Assembly (NCBI GenBank): GCA_023053575.1
Contig: JAKZAP010000016.1
Location: forward strand, 16,944,030 to 17,008,029
Direction of reading: 5' to 3'
DNA length: 64,000 nucleotides
DNA from: Branchinecta lynchi
Lineage: Eukaryota; Arthropoda; Branchiopoda; Anostraca; Branchinectidae
This document shows positions 43,291 through 55,004 of the stretch, one piece after another. Each line of letters opens with the position of its first letter. Positions within the stretch are counted from its first letter, which is position 1. A program made the translations under genes and the position numbers. A model generated the notes under the pieces. The model was not told where the DNA came from and made no database searches. It was given only the letters and a program-made list of their open reading frames with translations.

Positions 43291-46200
43291 GTTTACCACT
43301 TAATTATTTCTATACAGGTGGGGGCTGGTAAATTCAAACTTATTTCAGCCAAGTTCAGTCTAGATGGACCGATTATTCGACTCTACAGAGAGATAACTTT
43401 AGGGCTCACCGACGAAAGTCACCATGGCGAAACGTCCCCAGCAAAAGATCCCCAGTGAAACGTTTTTAAACAGTTTTGTAAACTGCGGCGAGTTATTCCT
43501 TGCTTGATTGGCAAATTATGCTGGGCCCAAAAAGATATAAAAATATCTCTTGTTACAGTCTTTTATTCATGTGGGCCGAGAAGGTGGGAGACACCATCAT
43601 TTTTCGGTGGGTCTGATTTTTACGAACACACTGTTACCTTTGTTTTCCAAAAATCCTCACGGTAGCCAACATTATCCACAAACTACTTGAACACAATTCA
43701 CTCCTGAACGCCAATCCGCCATTGCTAATTAACTATTCATTGATCTCCTGACGCTTGTCAAAAGATTACTAGACCCTTCGAGAAGATTTACTGGCGTGTA
43801 AGAGGATTAAAACAACTAAAATTGTTTTTGTTGTTTTGTTTTATTGTAAGTGATATTTGTGTGGTAGTTGCTATGGCCAGTTGGCTTTTTGCAATAAATA
43901 TCATATCATATATCACCATCTGGACGTTTAGATATGTCGGAAGAAGAAATCATCTGCCAGTTTGACATTTTTGGGTCACAGAAGCTGAATATTATTTAGC
44001 TCAGTTCCAGAATCCTCAAGAAATCACTATAACGAATTTAGTATAATTTACGGCGTGTGTTTACTGTAATCTAGTTTGCATCCTCAATGCTTTGCACTTA
44101 CGGGAATTAACACGAAAAAATAGAAAAGAAAATACTTAAACAAATTGATAATAGAAAATAAATCGTTTGCTTGTTCTACAGACTTTCCATATGCCTGCTA
44201 CAATAAAAACCTTAGGTTAGATCCAAAGTCAAACTATGATTCGATACTCCCCATGTGGGGCGCTTCCGACCTGCGCCGCTAGATGACCCAGCGGTCGGAT
44301 CGAGTCATGGCTTCATCTTGGGTCTTGGGTGGGGGGCGGGGGTCTAGACACTGCAAGTCCTAGAATGATTATGATATTACTCCTTTAAAGTGATGCAGAA
44401 GCGAGTTCTTGATATTTCTAGAACCTCTTATTCCGCAAGAGAGGTGATAATTGGAGCTGCGAAAGAAAATAAAAAAATAAGATAAGAAAACAGAAGAAAA
44501 ACAGACGAAAATGGGGGTTTAGGGCAACTGTTAGGACACAGTCACTCGCTAGAACCGAACGAGAACAGTTTTATAATTTTTATTCGTAGGTATTGGTGAG
44601 TGACTGGTATTATATTTAAGGTTTTTTTAATTTTTTCAATTTAGGTTTTGATTTTCGGTTTTTTGGTTTTCCGCTTTGTTTCCGTTTTGTTTCGTTTGGT
44701 GGTCTTCATCTACTTTTTGGCATTTTTCTTTTAAATTTTCCGTCGTCGCTGAAGAAAGGAGGCCGTTCTCTTACCGGAATGTTCGCTTCGTTTTTTCGAA
44801 TTTTGTTGGTCCTCAAAACCCCAGTTTCAGTCTGTTTCTCTTCTGTTTTCTCGTAAAGAGATATAGGGATTAAAATAAAAAGGAAAAAAAAATTCTTTTT
44901 GATGAATTAATGATGACTATTAATGTACTACAATAAAATGCTCGATAAAGTCGAATCTTTTGTCCTTGATGATAAAGCCAAATCTTATGATTTCACTGTT
45001 AAAGCATTTTCTGATCAACTCTTATTCTAACAAAGTACTAGTAACCAGGGGCGTCACTAGCCTTTTACCTTAGGGAGGGGGGGGGGGGCGTCCAGTTTGT
45101 GCCGACGGACTGATAAATTTGCAGATAAAACACGCCATTGTGGCTTCGCAGCAACGGCGTACACTTCCCGGCAGCACAGAAGAGAACTGGTGTAAACTAA
45201 CTGTAATGCATCAGTTGAGATTATTCCTTTAACGTAAATTTGTATATTTTACTTCACACATTCGGCTTTTCATTTCAGCCTTTGTTAAGAAGTGAAGCTT
45301 CCGCCCAACACTAGTTAAACCTTATTTATTCTTGGTTAAACTAAGCGCCGCCAGTGGTGTAAAGGCTACAAAAAGAAAGATAAGTTCCTATACCCACCCT
45401 CCGCCCATTACCACGCAAGCCCCAGCCGGGCACACGCGGGATCCGGAACGTGCGTCCAATAGAGTGCACTGTGGGGGGGGGGGTCGAGAATCCGCCGAGC
45501 GCGTGATTAGGTATGAGAGGTGCTTTAAGGAAACGCCCATGACGAGTACTTGAAGTGGTTGATGAGGAACAAATCCTGCGAACTAGGTGATGCTCCGGAG
45601 TGCGCTTGGTACTGATGAGTTTATGTTTGCACATGTGGTGAACGAATTGTAGCCCTAATGATCTCCGGTTTTATTTAGGAGACGGTAATGAGTTTGGACA
45701 GTTTTGAGTGACAGGCATATTAGATTAGATACTTGATAAATACAACCACTGTGGGCCAATCAGAGTGATGGAGATTCACTTGCAGAAACGATTCAAGGTC
45801 ATACTTTTTTCAAACTTTTTATTTCACAACGATTTAATACTGATGCGACACTGCTTCACGTGCACTTTGACTACAATACTGGTTTAACGTTTTACAAGTA
45901 ATCTTAAATGAGCTACTCATTATAGATTCACTGAACAAATCATTAAATAGATCATTGTCACTGTACAAATTATGATTATTTGAAATGAGACTTAATCGAA
46001 GCAAAACAGATACGAAGCAATGAGGCTTGCAATATAATTATACTCTTGATAATCTCGTCCGTAAGATCTAGAATTACCAGATGATCATTGTCGGTAAATA
46101 ATATAGTCGTCCAGTGTCTACAAGAATACTTGAGGGGCTCTTATCAACAATAAAAGTCTGCTGGATAAGTTTTAATGTTCAGCGACATTAAATAATCGCA

Positions 46201-46480
46201 AGGTAGTCAATCGGTCTGCAAAAGCCGTCCAACCGGGTCTGTTTGCAGGATCGACAGTACTTGCTCTGTATTCATGGTAAAATCGGAGAGAAAATGCTTC
46301 CATTCGAACCAATTTCAAGAAAAGTTTCCTAGAACCCAATCACGACTAAAGTCACAAAGGAGGTGAGAGCCGTATTAAAGGTCATGTCCAATCGTCCTTT
46401 CTTGGACGAGGGACAAATCCGCCGTCCCACTAATGTCCAAGCACTTAAGAGCACTGTCTTTTTTCCATCGTTCATAGGAG
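43291..46480. other. No gene; retroelement and hAT scraps
   Basis: 43890-43912 looks like a retroelement end (AATAAATATCATATCATAT). CAGGGGCGTCACTAG at 45053 is a hAT-like left end followed by a G-tract, with no right end found. G-tracts also at 44330 and 45474. Frames around 45340-45630 are low-complexity. Nothing else recognised. Confidence 0.4.
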
Positions 46481-46482
46481 GT

Positions 46483-47530
46483 TCAATTTTGAAAATTGGG
46501 GTCGTCACTTAGCCCGCGTTGAGTTATTTCGTTAAGCACACGATAATTACTGTCTGGAAAGATTAAACTGTAAATAGGAGGTCGGTTTACTTTTAGATTG
46601 AGAGTATTTAACCCAAAGAGTTCAAATTTAAAAGGACTTGCACGGTCGTCCTCCATTTGACTATATGATTTAATTAACCCCACAAGAAGCTTACTAGGCA
46701 GTTCACCAAAGCTCGCAAATTGCTATCGGAAAAAGTAATCGTACCCGAGGCTGTATTCCTGCCCGTAGAAATCATTTTAGGGAACATCAGCTTTACTAAA
46801 ATTCCGCCTGCTTTCAGCTTCTCATTGGCCAAACTCAGAGAGGAAATGATACATACTTTGCGTATATGCAGCGTGATGTCCATAATGATCACTTTACAGT
46901 AAGGGGCAGAAGCACCCGTCTTTCGGAGCACAAACCTCGAGGGTGTTGGGTACAGCTTTAATCGATCGCCAACCTTGGCGGAATGATTTGTCCGATATTG
47001 AAAATTCATTATACTGAGATAACCCACCACATGCTGTATAGACGTAGTTTCTTCGGTAAGTTTTCATCTAATTCTCCGTCATCGCTTGGAAAGAGTAATA
47101 TATTCTTTCCCCTCATCAGTTTGGTCGATTAAGGCGTCATCAGTGTGTAGGATGCAAAGGCCTTCTAAGGGCCGAGATTGTTCCATAAACTTACAAGGGT
47201 TTCGTTACTGTGGACTTACGTATTCTGAAATAACGAAGTCAGGACACCTACATCATCATAAGATATGAGATCTGCTGCGACATTGGCTTCTCTGTCGGCA
47301 GGTTTGACCACTTTTAGTTTAACATCTATCACCGAATCCCGAAGATCCATATAATAATTTTCATTTGTTGTAAACCGAAAGTAAATTGGAGAACCAGACG
47401 ATACGGCTGTCACAGGATAGATAGGTTCCTAGTAGGCTGATTTGACAGACAAAACACGATTTGGGCTGGAAAAAGTAGTCAAGGGCCGAGATATTGCTGG
47501 CACACTGTATTGTGTCGGTAGAAAACTCAT
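46483..47530 (-). pseudogene. Major-capsid-like pseudogene (double jelly roll, F54H12.2-like / Maverick-adintovirus type)
   Basis: Decayed. The frame opens at an ATG (47530), meets TAG at 47431-47429 and continues with SSGSPIYFRF, DLRDSVIDVKLKVVK and DDVGVLTSLFQNT, the N-terminal strands of proteins annotated in invertebrates as F54H12.2-like. After further stops and frame changes, VRKV-like HIRKVCIISSLSLANEKLKA (46880 area) and SPFKFELFGLNTLNLKVNRP (46560-46640) match later parts of the same family, in order and on the same strand. The family is the double-jelly-roll major capsid protein of Polinton/Maverick and adintovirus-type elements. At least four stops and two frame changes make this a non-functional remnant. 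Identification is from family memory, not alignment. Confidence 0.6.
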
Positions 47531-47621
47531 TGTTTACTGAATGCCGAAAAAATCCCCTTTGCTTAACTGTCGTTTCTTCACTGGGCTTGCCTTCAGCTTA
47601 GCTCGAAGTAAACTGATATTT

Positions 47622-47903
47622 TTACGTTGTTTCGCTCTTTTTAAACCTGTTCCCTCTCACTTTCTCAGCTATATTTTTCACTTTATGTCTTATATTTTCT
47701 TCCAGAGACGCACCAAAATCCTTCCCGCCTTCAAAGTCCTGCATCGTCCGGGAAGGGACCTCGCTGGCGGCGGGCATCACAAATCGTCTCACCATGGGTA
47801 AGGCAAACCTCATCATTTTACCAAAAAAGTAAGAAAAGGCGCCATAACCTTGTTGTGGACAGGTCCGGCCCGAATAATATTGGATGCCATGCCCTTGTTG
47901 CAA
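47622..47903 (-). pseudogene. Minor-capsid-like ORF (pVI/X-like), next to the capsid remnant
   Basis: 93 residues, open. The N-terminus QQGHGIQYYSG, then PQQGYGAFSYFFGKMMRFA with a hydrophobic/amphipathic segment, and a basic C-terminus (IRHKVKNIAEKVRGNRFKK). This GHG-x(n)-G-G-x-G plus basic-tail plan is that of the small protein encoded just upstream of the F54H12.2-like capsid gene in many invertebrate genomes, comparable to adenovirus-type minor capsid proteins. Order and strand agree with that. The frame is intact though its partner is not; polymerase, integrase, protease and ATPase genes were not found nearby. Confidence 0.55.
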
Positions 47904-47934
47904 AGTTTGCGCAAAGCATTCGACAGACGGACAG

Positions 47935-48235
47935 ACAAATGGTCTTCTTTGGTTTGACCTTTTGTTTTTTTGCCGGACTAGTAGTTCATATGGAATCCGG
48001 CGGAAACCGATATTTGGCAGAAGTAAGGCAGGAAGTTTCGATCAATTTCGTCAAAGTAGATATGACGGATAGGAATAAACAGATAGGCTGAATCCTTATC
48101 TGAACTTGATTTTCTCAGATGACTAGCCAAATGCATTAATCTGTTTCGAAATTTTAATAGAAAAAAAAAATACAAGGAGTCTGGCTAAGGCTGAATTTGT
48201 GGGATCCCGTCAAAAACCTTCGGTCTTGTTATTTT
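47935..48235 (-). repeat. GGGATCCC-ended repeat family, truncated copy
   Basis: CGACAGACGGACAGAC, CATATGGAATCCGGCGGAAA, GGCAGGAAGTTTCGATCA, then GGGATCCCGTCAAAAACCTT. Confidence 0.65.
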
Positions 48236-48435
48236 ATATCCCAATCCATCTTTCTCACACTTTGAGAGAAGAAAAAGATTGCACATATTACCAACCAAAG
48301 ATTAAAGAGGTTTCAAGAGACAGTAGAGAGGGTTAGTTTGTTTTACCATAAACTATGGCTAGTATCTCCAGATTTTGAATAAAAGCAAATACCTGTTTAC
48401 AGGCTCGGGCAAACCGACGAAAGTAGCTGAAATCC

Positions 48436-48906
48436 TTAAAGTTTGTTCAGAAATGTTTTATATGGCGGCTTAGAAGAAGTTCTAGGATGAGAGGTGGCGC
48501 CCAGACGTAATTGAGAAGTTTTACCTGTGGTGGGCGCCGACGCGCTAAGATGTTCGTAGATCGGCCCTCCTTTGTACTGCCTCCTTGCTGGATACCAGAA
48601 TATGTTTGCAGAAGAATTTCTTTGTTTGTTGATCCAATCTGGAAAGGAAAATCTCGAGTCAGGCAGGACATGATGGCTACCAAAGAAAGTTTCGCCCTCA
48701 AGAATATCGCACACAAGTACCTGTCCGAAATTTGGGAAAATATTTTGGTCTATCCCAAGCTCTCTCGAGGAGTAAATAATTTTATTGTCGTTACTGACAA
48801 GAAATTTACACGGAACTTTGGAAAGCAGCAGATGAGAGCAATATCTAGAAACTAATAAACTAAAATTCTGTAATGCGTAATCACCTTTACCCTTGGTTAT
48901 CACCAA
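48436..48906 (-). CDS. Unrecognised open frame
   Basis: 156 residues without a recognised domain; other frames here are open as well, which weakens the case. It lies on the same strand as, and 530 bp upstream of, the capsid remnants, so it could be another gene of that element; equally it may be noncoding. Features seen: a hydrophobic N-terminal third, SASAPTTGKTSQ (only loosely like a P-loop), and a basic end. Confidence 0.2.
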   Translation of the reverse strand: MVITKGKGDYALQNFSLLVSRYCSHLLLSKVPCKFLVSNDNKIIYSSRELGIDQNIFPNFGQVLVCDILEGETFFGSHHVLPDSRFSFPDWINKQRNSSANIFWYPARRQYKGGPIYEHLSASAPTTGKTSQLRLGATSHPRTSSKPPYKTFLNKL

Positions 48907-49262
48907 GAGAGACGGAAACTAAAGTCCAGCTTTACACCCATGCAAATGTGACAAAGGGGATGGCCTTTCGAGAACTGGGGTTGAGCCGACAGCCCCTAAC
49001 CTAGACGCGTTGCCAGCTAATCATATGATCGAGGATCTGTTAGTTTCCAATTCAGGAAGCTTGACGAAAAGAGCCACGATGCCCAACTGGCATTTATTTT
49101 TTCACAGTTCGCAAGAAAGTAAACAAGAGCGACACAATCTATAAACCCCATTCCCATCCCCATCTCCCAAGTCTCATCAGTGAATGTTATTTTCTACGAA
49201 CAGAACTCAATTTACCGCAAACAACTGAGACCTGTCACTGGAACTGGGTTTCCCATCTACCA
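48907..49262. other. No gene recognised
   Basis: Unassigned sequence up to the hAT insertion. Confidence 0.3.
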
Positions 49263-49270
49263 CCCCTCCC

Positions 49271-50474
49271 CAGGGGCGTCGCAAGTGCATTTTCGGTGGG
49301 GGGGGGGGTGCAGAGCCAAAATCTTACCGAATCCTAGAACTAAGAATTCGAGCTTTGGCATGGAATAGAAACGATTACGTAGGAAGAGTAACAATAAAGG
49401 GCAGCATGAAAGACGATAAGCCAACTATTAGGCGGCGTTTCGGCGAAGCCCACACGCCGGGCATGATTGCAGTAACAGCTTCTATCTATTAAAGCCAATA
49501 GAAAACTAAATAGAGCGCCGCAGGCAAAACTTTTGAAACCCATTTTATTTATGTAGGCTAAAATTTGACTGCTTCTCTTACAAATTCTATCATTTACCAT
49601 TGATTAAATAACGATACTCTAAGACGTTCCAGAAACCGGATGGAGCGACGTTCCGGCAGCAGCAGCAACTGTATAGCCTAGTTAATAAACTACCCATAAT
49701 CACATAAAGTGAGCGGCGCAGGCGAATTTTTTGCTTTTTCCTGCCAAATTTAATTTCCATCCAAATTCTAGCTTTTAATGTTTCAAAATCTCAATCCTAA
49801 GTTTGGCTTAAAATCCCCGTCAAATGACGCGCCCTTCCACAAAATAGAGAATATTACGAAAAGTGCTGCAGGCGGAATTTTCGAAATATTTGTGATTAGA
49901 TATTCTTTTGGGGACCCAAAATAAAAGTAAGGACTATCGATGGTATCATAGATCATCCTTTTTGTCTGCGACCAGTGCTTCACTTGACCTCTTCTGAGTT
50001 TCGAGATTCGTGGTAACTTCCAAATCCTGGCAATTATAACGAATAAATTACCGAATCCGATTTATTATACCGAAATTCGGGGTTCTGTATAACTACCGTA
50101 TCCCCGTTATTATACCGAATTGTTTTGGTATCGAAAGACTACCGAACAACATTCTTATTTGGTATACTTTCGTCGGAACTGGAACGAAGTCGGGATTCGT
50201 GGTTAACCGAATCCTGATCATAATACCGAATAATTTTGAACCAATAGCTTATTCAGGATTCTGTGTAACCTCAGAACCTCGATAAATATACCGAATAGTT
50301 CCGGCATCGAAAAATTACCAAATGATTTCAGTAAATTCTCTCACCAAATTCGTGATAACTACCGAATACTCGCAATTATACCGAATCCCGATCATTATAC
50401 CAAAGAGATTTGTACATGTATCCTATTTAGGGGGGGGGGGTGCTGCACCCCCCCCCCTCCCTTGTGACGCCCTG
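49271..50474. mobile_element. hAT-like element, 1204 bp, exact 8-bp TSD
   Basis: Begins CAGGGGCGTCGCAAG and ends CTTGTGACGCCCTG; CCCCTCCC flanks both sides (49263-49270, 50475-50482). Subterminal G- and C-tracts. Internally, three diverged copies of GAGCGSCGCAGGCRAAWTTT (about 49505, 49707, 49858) and a region (50000-50410) of repeated ATTATACCGAAT and TTCGTGGTAACTACCGAAT units. No transposase frame, so non-autonomous. Confidence 0.88.
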
Positions 50475-50897
50475 CCCCTCCCTAATGGTTGGCCGGATCA
50501 AGGAAAGATAGATTTTCCAGAGCATTTGTCCGAGTATTCTACGTGCCAAGATTTTTCGTCTTAGATTAAGTAGAAGTACTTGCACTTGATAATCTGCACA
50601 AAGAGGCAGACCCCAAACGTGCAGATATTACGGTCGATTTATGGCACCTGATCCGACGGCGGCATGAGAAGCGAAATTTTCCAAGGTTTTGTGCAGTTTT
50701 GTTCAAGGGTTGACCATGTCAGTTACTACTAAGGGAAAATATATGTTGAACTGCCATACACTTATGACAAGCTAAACAGGGGGAAAACTGTTAAAGGTAA
50801 TTCTTCGAAAAACTCAGGCTGATGCAATTCAACCAAATTTCTGGAAAAAGTAAATGACACGAGACGTCTAGACATCTAGTGGAAAAAAAAGCATTAC

Positions 50898-51123
50898 CTT
50901 GGATTAGCATGTCCCAGGTTTTCCGGAACGGGTAGTTAACTTTCTCAGGAAGATAAGAGACAACCTGGTCTCGACATTGTCCGACTACCCTTTCCCAGGT
51001 GTCCGGCTCAATGACACGATAACAGTTTTCTAGCTCCGGTTCTTCGCCTGGTCTGCCACTTGGCGTGACACGCTGGAAGTTTGGCGGACAAACATTCGAC
51101 GTTACAGAGGAGCTGAGAGTCCA
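50898..51123 (-). CDS. Exon 2 of the receptor: signal-peptide end and first half of a C-type lectin-like domain
   Basis: 226 nt between an acceptor (CTTTTTTTACAG) and a donor (CAAG|GTAATG). It starts in phase 0 with WTLSSSVTSNVCPPNFQRV: joined to the 55944-55976 exon this completes a signal peptide with a plausible cleavage site before the first lectin cysteine. It continues with ELENCYRVI and DTWERVVGQCRDQVVSYLPE, the C-Y and W-x(5)-C pattern of the lectin-like fold, and ends in phase 1. The next exon on the strand with a lectin ending (36562-36735) starts in phase 0, so one exon is missing from the model. Confidence 0.65.
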
Positions 51124-51440
51124 CTGTAAAAAAAGATTCCTATATCGGTCTTTAGGTAACTGTCCATCACCAAAAATCGGAGATTTTTCTTCCAACTTCG
51201 GAGAGTCTGAAAGAAAGATTACTTTAATTCTATTTCTGAGATGCGTCGAACACTCTAAATTCCGCGTCATTGTCCGGTTCGGGATACACTTAATCCTCTC
51301 TTGTCATGTGTTCGAAACAGGCGAGCCTCTCTCCCAAATCGGGAGAAAGGAAAACTAGGAATAATTTTCTGAGACTGTAATCCTAATTAGGACTGAAGAA
51401 GCTATTGTTTACCGCAAACTGCCATCTACTTTTCAAAATA

Positions 51441-51515
51441 ATGTCGTGCGTGCAAATCTCTAGCAACACGGTCATCACAGAGAACAGGAAGGAAGAAGAA
51501 GAACCAGGCTGGGCA
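51441..51515 (+). CDS. Possible first coding exon of a nested plus-strand gene
   Basis: ATG followed by 24 codons (MSCVQISSNTVITENRKEEE and on) and a consensus donor GTGAGT after GGGCA; ends in phase 0. It has an acidic run before the donor. The next exon at 52492 would need phase 1, or a correction there, so the connection is uncertain. Confidence 0.35.
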
Positions 51516-52491
51516 GTGAGTAGATTTTCAAATACAAATGTCACTGGGATTGAAGATCGAAAACATGGTTAGTAAAAGGTGATGAGACCTATAGGGTAGG
51601 TACAGTAAATTCATGCTTATCGGAACGTTTATTGACTTTGGTAATTTCCATGCACTGGATGTGATTAAAGACTTTAGGCCACAGGGGCCAAGTGAACTTT
51701 AATTTGACAGAATGGAATCTTTATCTGGCTATCTGACCTGTATCTGACTAAACAGCCGAATAAAGATTTCATACCTGTGTAGTCTGTACCTACTTTATTA
51801 AGTAGTCTTATTTCCAAATTTGCTTTTGTTTTTAGTTAGGCTAGAGATTGGATTGTGCTATGCCTGCCTCACTGGCCTTACTGCCTGTTCTGGTTCTGTT
51901 TAGTCTATACTACCAAGAACTCGTTATTTGTTCTTGATACTACCCACACATAGCTGTTGTGCAAATTTTGAACTAGTTTACTTAGCGGTCCAGCGCTAGG
52001 TATAAATTAGGATATTGATATTATAGTTAGGCTATAGAGAGATTTTTTAGAAAGACAATGAGCTGTTGTGTGTGTGTTCAGTGTTCAGTGTTCAAGTGTT
52101 CAGCATATCATATTTGATTTCATTGAAGACTTAATGAAAAATTCATAGCCTAGCCTGCTTATCTTTAAAAGAAAAATCATAAAAGATTTATGTGTGCACT
52201 CAGATGTTTTATTTTAAAAAAAAAATAGGTGCTGATCTGTGGACACCTTAGAAAACATTGGCGTGGTATTTAAATATAAAATTCTATGAGGTAAAACTGT
52301 GAATCAAACCACAACTCTTACTAGAAACGATCTTTTCATTATGAAGTCGCTCAGAAAAGAAAAAACGTCTGTGAAGTCAATCAGCCTATAGCATTCCTGT
52401 TGTTACATGTGCTGGTGCAATTAGCGTTCATACTTCCAGGGTGTAACTTGTTAAGAGCCATGGCAGAGGACTTTACAATGTTTTTTTCCAG

Positions 52492-52633
52492 TCTCATACG
52501 GTTGTCTACATCGACGGGAGGTGATTTTCATCAGCGACGACGGAGAAGGTCTTCTATGCATGGTTGCAGCGGCCTTCGTGTTTAATTATCATTACTCCGA
52601 GAAGACCAAAGCTTTCTGTGATTTCATGGCAAG
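52492..52633 (+). CDS. Exon of a plus-strand gene, possibly phosphatase-like
   Basis: 142 nt between a strong acceptor (ACAATGTTTTTTTCCAG) and donor (CAAG|GTAAGC). In the frame that joins the next exon it reads EVIFISDDGEGLLCMVAAAF, then YHYSEKTKAFCDFMAR. The layout (a beta strand, a short acidic/glycine loop, then a helix) recalls the P-loop and following helix of dual-specificity phosphatases without the C-x5-R motif; this is a weak guess. The first ~28 nt also make sense one frame over (SHTVVYIDGR), which would suggest a one-base deletion near 52521; that frame hits TGA. Confidence 0.55.
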
Positions 52634-52647
52634 GTAAGCTTATGTTA

Positions 52648-53640
52648 CTAAGAACCCTCTGCATTAGTCTCCAAACTCGCCCCAAAGTTTGGCGGCGTGC
52701 CACCATAAGAACTCAGCGGGCCCCAGTCCACCTGTGAAATTTTGGCCCCGAATCTTTCTAGGTGAAACGTTTCAGATCCTCTTTCTGTTGAGCCCTGTCT
52801 TCCAAAGGCTCCAGGTTCCTGTGCTTTTCTGCCATCAGCAAGTGTACTATAGCAGAACGAGTTTTCAGTTGCGGCGGTAGTGTAGGGCTGGCAATTACTA
52901 CCGAACAATCTGTGCTGGCTCCACAAACCATATAAACAAAAAGCTAAATATAGTTTGTACCCTGCCGTCTCTCGGCCGTCTGTCTGTCCATCTTTTGCTG
53001 GATGGACGCGTCGCAAAAAAAAATTACGCCGCTGACCAAAATCCTCTCGGCCGCCACCTATTTATAACTGGCCGCGGCTTCGGAGAAAGTGTCATCGCAA
53101 GCAGAGACGTTACTAGCCTGGTTACCGGTGAGTTCCTAAATCTCAACGGTTTTGCTTACAAATGACCAGAACAAACAAACTAATTTGCAAATTCGTACTT
53201 TCGTCCTCAGACCCAGCCTTGCAAGTGCCGATTGAGCTTCTAGCTCTAGTTAAGAAAAAATCTACTTTTTTTTTTAACGAAAAACTGATTGTTATTAAAG
53301 CCCACCTTTCACTATTTACTGTCTATGTTCCAGCATCCAAAATTATATGAGTACTGTAACGCTATGCTCTGATTCCAGTAAATTATCCACCGGCTTGGCT
53401 GTGTTAAGCCTTTTCCTTGACCCATTGACTTCTGGCAATATCTCGGTATAATTCAGATACTTCGTTTACGCATATTGAGACGTGAAAAGCCAGTGGGAGC
53501 ATAAGGCGCATGGAAACTATAGTATTAGTTAGCGTGTTCAGACTGTAACACATGAAATTTGGATATCCAGGCTTAAGAAATAAGGAATGCTGCTACAGAA
53601 GTAGGTTGCATTGACATTATATGCACGACAGGTCCCTCAG
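52648..53640. other. Intron, no element assigned
   Basis: A minus-strand frame at 52648-53016 has no recognisable domain. An ACGG-type scrap (GTCTGTCTGTCCATC) lies near 52978. Confidence 0.35.
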
Positions 53641-53647
53641 GAAAAGT

Positions 53648-53680
<33 letters not shown>

Positions 53681-53870
53681 TTTATTTAGAACCCTAATAG
53701 CACTAGGCTAACATGGGCCGGAAAAATAAACACTCACTACAATAAGTTGACTGTTTCAAAAAAAAATCTACCGTTTCAAAGAAAAATCGTGGCGCGCCCA
53801 CTCGGTTATTCTTTATTGACCGGGTTGGGGGGAGGAGGCGGCGTCCCCCCTCCATACGTGACGGCCCTGA
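53641..53870 (-). repeat. LINE tail and truncated hAT-type right end
   Basis: 53648-53690 is a minus-strand LINE 3' end (TAAAATTTATTGATTGATTG and on). 53745-53870 matches the right half of the MITE at 28750-29024 (CCCTCCATACGTGACGGCCC). Confidence 0.55.
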
Positions 53871-54247
53871 TAGCCAGTGTCGGAACTACGCAAAACACTA
53901 CACACGTCGCTTGTGTAGGCAATGATGTTTTGCAGGACTTTTGTGATCCGATAAAATAAGAAGTTGGGAAACAAATACTCGATTTGACCTACCAGGGGCT
54001 GGTGAGCTTGGCCTTGTAACCCGTAAGTGTTCTTCAGAAGGGCTGGGACCGGAGAAACCGTCAGGGGAACACGTTTAGTGACCGGGTTTTCACGTAACTC
54101 CGCCCATAGCGGCTTGGATATGTTTCCCCATGAATAAAAATAATGCCAATAGCCCTGACCAAGAACACTATGAGCTTTTATTCCCATCTGTTTTTTTTTG
54201 TACTAGGACTCATTACCAAATAAATACATGCAGGTTCTCTATTGCAG

Positions 54248-54365
54248 GTACATTCTGGAGCTGACAAGCGAGAAAGTAGTGCCAGAGAGTCGCAAACTAC
54301 ACGAAAAGCTTATGGGTGACCTGAAGAAGAAGGTCTGTAAAAGAAATGTGTGGATTACTTTGTAG
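54248..54365 (+). CDS. Following, probably last, exon of the plus-strand gene
   Basis: Acceptor TTCTCTATTGCAG, then 118 nt. Its phase fits exon 52492-52633 exactly (AG plus G makes Arg). It encodes YILELTSEKVVPESRKLHEK, then LMGDLKKKVCKRN and stops at TAG 54363-54365. A helical, basic C-terminus is likely. Alternatively splicing continues at the weak GTCTGT after KKK. Both plus-strand exons lie inside the first intron of the minus-strand receptor. Confidence 0.5.
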
Positions 54366-55004
54366 GCTTCGAACCTTTTTTATACTTTTATACATATGTG
54401 AAAACTTAAATGGATAGCTTTTATAAGTTTTCATCATTGTTCCACTTTTATTAAGGCGTTAGGCGTTAGCCTTCGGTGGGAGAAAACTCCTTTTTGTGAA
54501 AGCAAAAGCACAGGAAGAAAGTAACTGAAAGCCGACATCGTTATGATTACATTTAATTCTTTATATAACTATGCAGTTCTGTGTGTGGTTTGCTTACACA
54601 TACCTATGACACTACGTTGTGTCTTTGATGCTCCGTTCTTTCGCTTTTTTTGTCCCCAAAAAATTGGCATGTCATATATAAGATATAACTTGCTGAATTT
54701 TCTGGACAGAAAAAAGCGAAAGAACGAGATAACGGGACAAACTGCAAGGTCCGGGTATGTATGATTCGGATTGAAATTATCCCGGTGAGGATTAACTGAG
54801 GATCTGTTTAAATGAAATGGGAAACTTATGATCCTTTTTAGGAACTATCGTGATCCTTATTCGGACACTTATCATCCTCGACAGGATTAATGGTATCTTT
54901 TAGTGAATTGACATTTGCGGTTAATAGTCCTAAACAGGATGAAACTTCTCCTGTTTCGAAGTGGGAATGACTGACATAGGGATATGCCCACTTCCTTTTA
55001 AGAT

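Noticed and set aside
45341..45634. 97-residue minus-strand frame
   Set aside because: Low-complexity Ser/Pro composition next to a G-tract and no domain.
52648..53016. 122-residue minus-strand frame in the receptor intron
   Set aside because: No domain; includes an ACGG-type microsatellite scrap; no paired splice sites judged convincing.
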